The notes under the pieces: model-generated
Told to the model about the DNA's origin: nothing
Database searches by the model: none
Seen by the model: only the letters and a program-made list of their open reading frames with translations
Part shown: positions 57,784 through 64,000 of the stretch, piece after piece
Position numbering within the stretch: the first letter of the stretch is position 1
Layout: every line of letters begins with the position of its first letter
Program-made: the position numbers and the translations under genes
DNA from: Pseudomonas fulva
Lineage (GTDB): Bacteria; Pseudomonadota; Gammaproteobacteria; Pseudomonadales; Pseudomonadaceae
DNA: 64,000 bases
Direction of reading: 5' to 3'
Assembly (NCBI RefSeq): GCF_015680705.1
Contig: NZ_JADNYP010000006.1
Coordinates: forward strand, 186,001-250,000

Positions 57784-60700
57784 GTGAAAAAACCTGCCAA
57801 GACCTGTTCCGCACGCCCGGACACCCTGCGCTGGGCGATGTTCATGGCCGTGTTCGGCTCGACGCCGGCACTCGCCCAGACTGCGCTGCAGGCCGCCGAC
57901 GCCCCTGGTGGCACGCCGCTGATCCACGACGCCCATGGCGTACCGGTCATCGCTATCGTGGCGCCCGATGCCAATGGCCTGTCGCACAACCGGTTCCTCG
58001 ACTACAACGTCGGCCAGCCCGGCCTGGTGCTGAACAACGCCCTGCAGGCCGGCCAGTCGCAGCTGGCCGGCGCACTGGCTGCCAATCCACAGTTCCAGGG
58101 CCAGGCTGCCTCGACCATCCTCAACGAGGTGATCAGTCGCAGCGCCTCGCTGATCGAGGGCCCCCAGGAAATCTTCGGCCGTCCCGCCGACTATGTGCTG
58201 GCCAACCCCAATGGCATCACGGTCAATGGTGGCAGCTTCATCAACACCACCCGCGCAGGCTTCCTGGTCGGCAAGCCGATCGTCGAGGATGGCCGCCTGA
58301 GGTACCTCGACACGCTGCAGGGCGATGGCAGCCTGACCGTGCTGGGCCAAGGCGCAGCCAATCGTGAAGGCGCCCTGGCGTTGATCGCGCCGCGTATCGA
58401 GACGCTTGGACCGACCGATGCCGCCACCGAACTCGACATCATCGCCGGACGCAACCGCGTCGATGTCGACGACGGCAGTGTCCTGCGCCACCAGACGGCA
58501 CCCTCGACCGAACTCGACGCCACCTTGTTCGGCGCCATGCGCGCCGGGCGCGTGCGGGTGGTCAGCACTACCGAAGGGGCCGGGGTGCGCATGCTCAGGA
58601 CCGACATCCAGGCCCAGGAAGGAATCAGCGTGCGTTCTGCCGGCGGCCTGCATGTCGAAGGCAGCCAGTCCGCGCCGGGCAAGCTGTCCAGCGAACGCGG
58701 ACAATTGTCGCTCGAGGCCGCCAGGGCCCTGTACATTCGCGACGTGGAAGGCCGGGCCGAAGACATCCGCATCAGTGCTGCCGGCAAGCTGACGCTCGAT
58801 ACCAGGATGCGCGAGCGGATCGACCGGGAGCAGGAGAACTGGAAGAACAAGGCGCTGTTCATCACCTACGAAACCTATGACCGTGAACGCACCCGCACCG
58901 AGCGCAAGCACAGCGGCACCGTGCTGCTGGCCAGCGGCGAGGTGAGCCTGAGCTCCGGCAGCGATACCCAGCTCAACGGCGCCAGGATCGAGGCCGGCGG
59001 CCTGCTGCAAGTCAGCAGCGCTGGCAAGCTGACGATCGACTCGGCACTCGACAGCATCCGCACCGAGGAAAGCATCCGCCACCGCAAGCACTTGTGGCGT
59101 GGCGACCGCGATACCGAGCGCTACCAGCAAAGCAGCCACGCCAGCCAGCTCACCGGCGGTCGGCTAACGCTCGATGCCGGTCACGACGTGGAGATCAGCG
59201 GCAGCACCATCGGCAGTAGCGGCGACATGCTCGTCAATGGCAAGGCCATCACCGTGCAGAGCAAGAAGGCCCATGAACGGACTTCCGAAGGCCAGTACCG
59301 TGGCGACCTGTTGTCTGGCACCTTCTTCGCTGAGCGCGGCAAGGGCAGCAGCGATGCCGAACGTTCGACCGGAAGCACGATCGAGGCAGCCGGCAGGCTG
59401 GAGGTCAGCGCCGACCAGGTCCTGATCAAGGGCAGCAGGGTTCACAGCAAGGGCGATGGCATGGTCTACAGCCGTCAGGGCGGCCTGTCGATCGAGTCGA
59501 CCCAGGACAGCCAGCACCAGCAGCGACGCGAAGACGACAGCCAGCTGTTCGGCCTGCTCGGCAAGCGCCGCCAGAGCGACGACAATCGACAGCGGATCCT
59601 GATCAGCGACGTCTCCTCGAGCACCAATCTGCGCCTGGCCAGCGAAGCGGAAATGAACGTGCGTGGCAGCAGGGTTTCCGCGCAGCAGCAGTTGCAGTTG
59701 CAGGCCAAGGGCAATCTGGAGATCGCCAGTGACCAGGGCACGACCGCCAGCGAATCGGCCGAGCAGAGGCGCACGTTCGCTGCCGACGCCGGTGAAACCC
59801 GGCTGGCCGAGGACGGCAAGCCGGGCTCGAAACAATATGCGGCCAGCGTCGGTTACACCGTGCACGACCAGCGCACCCGGAAAACCGATGTCAGCCAGGT
59901 GGCCAGCGAACTCGAGGCCGGCCAGATCGCCGTCGACAGCGATGGCCATCTGCAGATCGCCGCTTCCAGGCTGACAGCCAGCGCCGGTCGGCTCGATCTC
60001 AAGGCCCAGACCCTCAGCCTGGACGCCCGCCACGACCAGCGCACCTCGCGCAGCGAACAGACCGAGACCGGCGGCGGCCTCGCCGTGACCGGCGGCATGG
60101 ACCGGCTCGGCAGCGCCTTCGAAGGCCATCGCCAGCGACACGACGAACAGGTAAGCGAAACCCAGGCCAGGCGCACGGAGCTGAGCGCAAGCGGCGACAT
60201 CGGCATCCAGGCCCGCCACGTGACCAACGAGGCAGCACGCATCGATGCCGACGGACAGTTGCAAGTCAACGCCGAAACCGTCGACAACCGAGCCGCCGAG
60301 GACACCTACCGACGCCAGGAGAACCGCAATGACTGGCGCGCCAGCTTGGGGGCCAGCGTCGAATACCGGGACGTGACGCGCCCGGTGGAACGCCTGGTCA
60401 ATGGCCAGGAGGCCGCGCGCTTCCAGCAGGCCGGAGCCGAGGATGCCATGGCGCCGCCGAGCATCGGGGCCGACGCGACCGTCGCGCACCTCCGGCGCCA
60501 GGCGATCGAGCAGCGCGGCACGGCCCAGGTCAGCGAGCTCGCCGGCACCAGCGTCAAGCTCGACGCTGGCACCCTGAACGACGAAGGCACGGCCTACCAG
60601 GCGCGGGCAGGCGCCCTGCAGATCGAGGCGCAGCAGCACACCCTGCTGGCCGCCAGGGATACCACCAGCAACAGTGTCGAACGCCTGGCCATCGATGCCG

Positions 60701-62319
60701 ACCTGCGCGGCGACACCAGTACCGGCCAGGACCTCAACGCCCGTCTGGCCGGCAAAGGCGGCTCGCTGGACAAGCACGCCGAGACCAGCACGGCGCGGCC
60801 GGGCAGCCTGTACGGCCAGGCCGGCATCCAGGTCCAGCTCGGCAGCGACGGCAAGTACGAGGGCAGCCTCATCGACGGTGGCGACGGCGCTGTACGGATC
60901 GCCAGCCAAGGCAAGCTGCAACTGCTCCAGGCCAGCGACCGGACTGCCGAACAGCTCGACCAGCTCGACGGCAATGGCTGGATCAAGGGCGGCAACCGTC
61001 CGACCCATGTCGGCGGCGAGGGGCGCGCCTACCTGGACCGCAGCCACGCGCAACGCCTCGATACCCAGGCCCGGGTAGCCCAGCTCGATGCCAAGGGCAA
61101 GGTCGAGCTCAGCAGCGCTGGCGACATGCTGCTCGAGGGCTCGCGTATCGGCAGCCGCGAACGCCCGGTCGAGGCGATCAGCCTGGACAGCGGCGGCCTG
61201 CTCGAGGTGCTTGCCGCCAACGACACCCACCAAGCCAAGGGTTCGGTGCTCGGCGGCGGCCTGGAAGTTTCGCTCAAGCAAGGCCAGGCCAACGGCGGCA
61301 GCCTCGGCGGACATTTCACCGCCGCGCGCACCGACGAGCAGAGCCGCACGGCGCAGGATGCCAGCTTCACCGCCAAGGGCAGCAGCACCATGACCAGCCA
61401 GGCCCGTGAAGATCAGGCGCTGCACCTGCAGGGTGTACGCGTGGCGGCGACGCGGATCGACCTGCAAGCGCCCAAGGGCGGCCTGCTCGTCGAAGGCTCC
61501 ACGAGCCAGGAACATCGGGACAACCTGGCGCTCACCGCCGGTGCTGGCCTGGCCATGAACAAGACCGCGACGCCCGAGAAGGACAGCCGCGGCCTGCATG
61601 GCCGGGTCCAGGTGGAGCTGGACAGGCGTGACAACCTGACCCATGCCAGCGCTGAGCTGCGCGCTGATCGCGTCACGCTGTCCAGCCTGGGCGATACCCG
61701 CCTGGAAGACTTGCAGGTGCAGGCCGGGCGCGTGACCGGCCAGGTCGGCGCGGACCTGCTGCTGGCCAGTCGCAAGGACAACGTCGACAGCCTGACGGTC
61801 AAGGCCGACGCTCGCCTGAGCCAGGAAAAGAACCCCCAGGGCTACACCAATGCGGTCGCCGCCCTGGCTGGGCCCGCCGCAGGCAAGGTCACGGAAAAGG
61901 TCGGCCCCGCCCTGAGCAAGGTCGAGCCAGGCTTCTCGCCAACCGTGAAGGTCGATGTCTCGCATGTGCAACGCGATACCGTGGCTACCCAGAGCACGCT
62001 CAACGGGCGCGATGGCATCGAGCTGCAGGTGGGCGGCGCTACCCGTCTGGTCGGCGCCCGGCTGCAATCGGCCAACGGCAGTGTCGAGCTGCAGAGCGCA
62101 TCGCTTGCCAAGCAGAGCCTTTCCGGCCGCGACTATCGCCGCGATGTCGGGATAGACGGCTCCAATGCACCGGTCGACCTCGGCACCGCCATCGCCGACG
62201 TCGTCAGGAACAAGGGCGCGGCCGATGGCGAGAATGCCCTTGACATGGGCCTGCTGCGCACTAGCGGGCATAGCCGGAACGAGCAATGGCCGGCGCATGT
62301 CCAGGGCAAGGAGGGGTAA
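57784..62319 (+). CDS. Two-partner secretion exoprotein (TpsA; CdiA/FHA-like, short)
   Basis: 1511 residues with a GTG start. A signal peptide ends at ALA-31. The secretion (TPS) domain spans about 35-250, with LSHNRFLDYNV, ANPQFQGQAASTILNEV and the NPNGI motif at 141-145. The rest is a long beta-helix with haemagglutinin-type repeats (AAGRLEVSADQVLIKGSRVHS). It should be a filamentous surface or secreted adhesin exported by the preceding TpsB. Unlike full CdiA it stops without a VENN pretoxin segment or a toxin tip; no small immunity gene follows. It could be a naturally short TpsA or a truncated one; the C-terminus ends in a low-complexity tail (QGKEG) near palindrome E. Confidence 0.93.
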   Translation: MKKPAKTCSARPDTLRWAMFMAVFGSTPALAQTALQAADAPGGTPLIHDAHGVPVIAIVAPDANGLSHNRFLDYNVGQPGLVLNNALQAGQSQLAGALAANPQFQGQAASTILNEVISRSASLIEGPQEIFGRPADYVLANPNGITVNGGSFINTTRAGFLVGKPIVEDGRLRYLDTLQGDGSLTVLGQGAANREGALALIAPRIETLGPTDAATELDIIAGRNRVDVDDGSVLRHQTAPSTELDATLFGAMRAGRVRVVSTTEGAGVRMLRTDIQAQEGISVRSAGGLHVEGSQSAPGKLSSERGQLSLEAARALYIRDVEGRAEDIRISAAGKLTLDTRMRERIDREQENWKNKALFITYETYDRERTRTERKHSGTVLLASGEVSLSSGSDTQLNGARIEAGGLLQVSSAGKLTIDSALDSIRTEESIRHRKHLWRGDRDTERYQQSSHASQLTGGRLTLDAGHDVEISGSTIGSSGDMLVNGKAITVQSKKAHERTSEGQYRGDLLSGTFFAERGKGSSDAERSTGSTIEAAGRLEVSADQVLIKGSRVHSKGDGMVYSRQGGLSIESTQDSQHQQRREDDSQLFGLLGKRRQSDDNRQRILISDVSSSTNLRLASEAEMNVRGSRVSAQQQLQLQAKGNLEIASDQGTTASESAEQRRTFAADAGETRLAEDGKPGSKQYAASVGYTVHDQRTRKTDVSQVASELEAGQIAVDSDGHLQIAASRLTASAGRLDLKAQTLSLDARHDQRTSRSEQTETGGGLAVTGGMDRLGSAFEGHRQRHDEQVSETQARRTELSASGDIGIQARHVTNEAARIDADGQLQVNAETVDNRAAEDTYRRQENRNDWRASLGASVEYRDVTRPVERLVNGQEAARFQQAGAEDAMAPPSIGADATVAHLRRQAIEQRGTAQVSELAGTSVKLDAGTLNDEGTAYQARAGALQIEAQQHTLLAARDTTSNSVERLAIDADLRGDTSTGQDLNARLAGKGGSLDKHAETSTARPGSLYGQAGIQVQLGSDGKYEGSLIDGGDGAVRIASQGKLQLLQASDRTAEQLDQLDGNGWIKGGNRPTHVGGEGRAYLDRSHAQRLDTQARVAQLDAKGKVELSSAGDMLLEGSRIGSRERPVEAISLDSGGLLEVLAANDTHQAKGSVLGGGLEVSLKQGQANGGSLGGHFTAARTDEQSRTAQDASFTAKGSSTMTSQAREDQALHLQGVRVAATRIDLQAPKGGLLVEGSTSQEHRDNLALTAGAGLAMNKTATPEKDSRGLHGRVQVELDRRDNLTHASAELRADRVTLSSLGDTRLEDLQVQAGRVTGQVGADLLLASRKDNVDSLTVKADARLSQEKNPQGYTNAVAALAGPAAGKVTEKVGPALSKVEPGFSPTVKVDVSHVQRDTVATQSTLNGRDGIELQVGGATRLVGARLQSANGSVELQSASLAKQSLSGRDYRRDVGIDGSNAPVDLGTAIADVVRNKGAADGENALDMGLLRTSGHSRNEQWPAHVQGKEG

Positions 62320-62338
62320 GCGAGCGGCGAGTCGCAAG

Positions 62339-62428
62339 CTGCAAGCCTCGAGCTGTTCTCCTTGAGCTGTAACAGGCGCGCACGCTCACCAGAGCGGCGC
62401 GTATCTGCTTGTGGCTTGAGGCTTGCAG
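62339..62428. repeat. Palindromic GCAAGC-type intergenic element E
   Basis: CTGCAAGCCTC (62339-62349) and GAGGCTTGCAG (62418-62428) are perfect complements. Additional GCAAGC and GCTTGTGGC units flank them. It fills the convergent gap between tpsA and gspN, ending next to the gspN stop, and is a likely bidirectional transcript end. Confidence 0.7.
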
Positions 62429-63088
62429 TTACCAGCTCAGGCGACGATCCAGGCTGGCCCGGCCTTCGTCCAGCCACCGTGCCCCGCGCAATACAGGTGC
62501 GATGGCCGCATCCTTCTGCACCTCTACCCTTAGCTGAGCCCGACGTCCAGGCAGGTCGGCGTCGAGGCTGGCCTGGTGCTGGCCGGCCAGGTTCAGGTGG
62601 CCCAGCAGCCGCCAGCCCTGGCGGCAGTCCATCTGCACATGCCCCTGCCCCAGCGCCAGCGACCATGGCGCGCTCAGGGCCAGGTCGGTGACTTCGAGCC
62701 GCCCCTGCGCGGCCTGGCAGCGTCGATTGGCGCCGCGCAGGCGGATACTGCCTTGCCACTGTCCGACGATGCGGTAGTTCGCCTCGACCGTGCGCTGTGG
62801 CTGGAGCGCCTGCAGCTCGACCTGCCAGGCCCACGGCCAACCTGTGGCCTGCGCTTGCCAGCCCTGGCCCTGAAAGCCGAAGCGGGCGATTGCCTCGGCG
62901 CGCCAGGGCCGCCAGTCCCAGTGCAATGGCCCAGCCATGCCCAGTCGTCGTGCCTCGCCGTGCCACAAGCTGCCGCTGACCTGCTCGGCGGGCAACCCAA
63001 GGGCGCGCACCACCCAGGCCGCTGGCAACTCGACCAGCAGCGTCAGGCAGAAGACCAGCAGCAGCCAGCTACCTTGTCGCCAGCTCAT
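62429..63088 (-). CDS. gspN: Type II secretion protein GspN
   Basis: 219 residues from the ATG at 63088 (MSWRQGSWLLLVFCL). A single N-terminal transmembrane segment (about 7-27) anchors a periplasmic domain (LWHGEARRLGMAGPLHWDW, ANYRIVGQWQGSIRLRG, APWSLALGQGHVQMDC). This is the GspN architecture. GspN is an accessory inner-membrane protein present in some type II systems. Its ATG overlaps the gspM stop by four bases. Confidence 0.85.
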   Translation of the reverse strand: MSWRQGSWLLLVFCLTLLVELPAAWVVRALGLPAEQVSGSLWHGEARRLGMAGPLHWDWRPWRAEAIARFGFQGQGWQAQATGWPWAWQVELQALQPQRTVEANYRIVGQWQGSIRLRGANRRCQAAQGRLEVTDLALSAPWSLALGQGHVQMDCRQGWRLLGHLNLAGQHQASLDADLPGRRAQLRVEVQKDAAIAPVLRGARWLDEGRASLDRRLSW

Positions 63089-63474
63089 GGTTGCACCAGC
63101 AGTTCGAAACGCAGCGTGCCTGCGTGTTGCTCCAGCCCCCACTGCACGGGCCTGGCGCCCTCGCCTTGCAAGGCTTGCAGCCACTGCTCCAGCTGTTCGG
63201 CCGTGGCGACCTGGCCACGCATGCTCCAGGCCTGGCCCTGCGGCTCGACCTCGCTGATCGTCACCTGACGCGCCTGGGCCGATCCATGCAGCCGTTCCAA
63301 TGTCAGCGCCGGGCCTCGTTGCAGCTGCGCGGCGGTCGCGGCCAAGGCCTGCCACTGTTCGCGTGCTCGCCAGCAGCTCAGCCCCTCGCGCACGGCCAAG
63401 TAGGCGAGCAGCACGGCGATCAGCAGCGCAGCCAGCGGCATGCGATAGCGTATCCAGTACTGGCGCATCATCAT
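63085..63474 (-). CDS. gspM: Type II secretion protein GspM-like
   Basis: 129 residues from the ATG at 63474, one of three consecutive ATGs. One transmembrane segment (about 12-30, PLAALLIAVLLAYLAVREG), then a short periplasmic ferredoxin-like part. Identification rests on position between gspL and gspN and on the single-span topology, since GspM is poorly conserved; it is somewhat shorter than usual (about 160). Its start overlaps the gspL stop by four bases. Confidence 0.78.
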   Translation of the reverse strand: MMMRQYWIRYRMPLAALLIAVLLAYLAVREGLSCWRAREQWQALAATAAQLQRGPALTLERLHGSAQARQVTISEVEPQGQAWSMRGQVATAEQLEQWLQALQGEGARPVQWGLEQHAGTLRFELLVQP

Positions 63475-64000
63475 GCACCCTCCAGGTCGAAACTGACCTG
63501 CCAGGGGCCCGTCGTGGCCTGCGCACGGACCTGATGCAGCGCCCCGACACGGCTGGCCATGGCCTGCCAGTCGGGCGCCTGGCCTTGTCCTTCCAGGCTC
63601 AGGTGCCAGCTTCGACCATCGAAGCGTGCCGCGCGAAGGTGCCAGTCGGCATGCTGGTCCAGCCATTGCCGCAACTCGTCCTGCAAGCCTTCGAGCCGGC
63701 GCAGCCGGACCTGGCGCTCATCCAGTTCGGCCTGCAGACGTCGAAGCGTCAGGGTCGCCTGGCGCGCGCTGTCCTGCTTGCCGGTGACTGCCGCCACCTG
63801 GGCCTGGTAGAGCTGCACCTGGCGCCATTGCTGAACGCCCCAGATGGCGCCCCACAGCAGCACCAGGGCCAGGCAGGCCGCGACCATCGGCCATTGCCCA
63901 GGGGCAAGGCGCACGCCTCGGCGCGCACGAGCCCGGCGTGGCTGGAACAGCAGTGGCAATTGCTCCAGCCTGGCCAGCGGTCGCGGCCACAGGCCATCGA
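63471..64000 (-). CDS. gspL: Type II secretion protein GspL, C-terminal part (cut by the window edge)
   Basis: The frame is open to base 64000, giving about 175 residues without a start. It has a transmembrane segment (MVAACLALVLLWGAIWGVQQW), then a coiled segment (QATLTLRRLQAELDERQVRLRRLEG), then a ferredoxin-like periplasmic domain. This is the end of GspL, which links the ATPase GspE to the inner membrane. The cytoplasmic domain lies beyond the window. The missing gsp genes should lie upstream on the minus strand. Confidence 0.82.
   Translation of the reverse strand, partial: DGLWPRPLARLEQLPLLFQPRRARARRGVRLAPGQWPMVAACLALVLLWGAIWGVQQWRQVQLYQAQVAAVTGKQDSARQATLTLRRLQAELDERQVRLRRLEGLQDELRQWLDQHADWHLRAARFDGRSWHLSLEGQGQAPDWQAMASRVGALHQVRAQATTGPWQVSFDLEGA

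Noticed and set aside
59164..62337. 1057-residue open frame on the minus strand opposite tpsA
   Set aside because: It mirrors the whole of tpsA, has no ribosome site or recognisable domain, and arises from high GC third positions. The plus strand encodes clear TPS and haemagglutinin features.
62320..62428. Immunity gene after tpsA
   Set aside because: The 109-base gap holds only the palindromic element and no frame long enough for a CdiI protein.

Overview
The window is high-GC chromosomal DNA of a Pseudomonas, most likely of the P. putida group. This rests on gene order and protein content: wspABCDEFR-prfB-lysS, rpsP-rimM-trmD-rplS, xerD-dsbC-hom-thrC-recJ and ppc/adk/tsaB. It is inference, since no marker gene was compared with a database. 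I see no rRNA, tRNA, CRISPR array, transposase or prophage. Nearly all of the window is ordinary core genome. The accessory parts are a 15-residue tandem-repeat gene (5198-5575), a two-partner secretion pair (56076-62319) and the edge of a type II secretion cluster (62429 to the end).

Left part (1-24 kb). The 3' end of dapE overlaps rlmA, followed by a small conserved gene, a convergent cold-shock gene and plsB. Next come the repeat gene, a DUF4197 protein and rsmJ. Then follow an uncharacterised protein with an internal duplication, an extensin-like protein, a PEP-mutase-family enzyme, a DUF72 protein, a 94-residue protein, tsaB, adk and ppc. A small conserved gene precedes a lipoprotein pair (DUF4398 and DUF4398-OmpA). 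A minus-strand run holds a membrane protein, an alpha/beta-hydrolase lipoprotein and a QEGLA/MATCAP-like putative metallopeptidase. A lipoprotein, a TetR regulator, lysS and prfB follow. prfB needs its +1 frameshift to be read.

Middle (24-47 kb). The complete wsp surface-sensing system lies on the minus strand: receptor wspA, adaptors wspB and wspD, methyltransferase wspC, hybrid kinase wspE, methylesterase wspF and diguanylate cyclase wspR. Most neighbours are joined by 4-base ATGA overlaps. Then come a DUF533/TerB-like gene, an Old Yellow Enzyme, recJ, yaeQ, a DUF3509-type gene and a degenerate receiver protein. Threonine genes thrC and hom, dsbC, xerD, a thioesterase, the rplS-trmD-rimM-rpsP operon and ffh complete this part.

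Right part (47-64 kb). Here lie a CcsA/YpjD-like membrane protein with a CBS-domain CorC-like protein, an MHS-family transporter, purT and a VUT-family membrane protein. A cluster of DUF1289, gamma-carbonic-anhydrase-like and Nudix genes follows, with a second divergent Nudix gene, then an L,D-transpeptidase. The TpsB/TpsA pair comes next. TpsA has a CdiA/FHA-type secretion domain but stops at 1511 residues with no toxin tip or immunity gene. Convergent gspN-gspM-gspL (partial) closes the window.

Between genes, five palindromic elements built from GCAAGC/GCTTGC units sit at gene ends. A separate nested inverted repeat of about 140 bases lies just downstream of the VUT gene.
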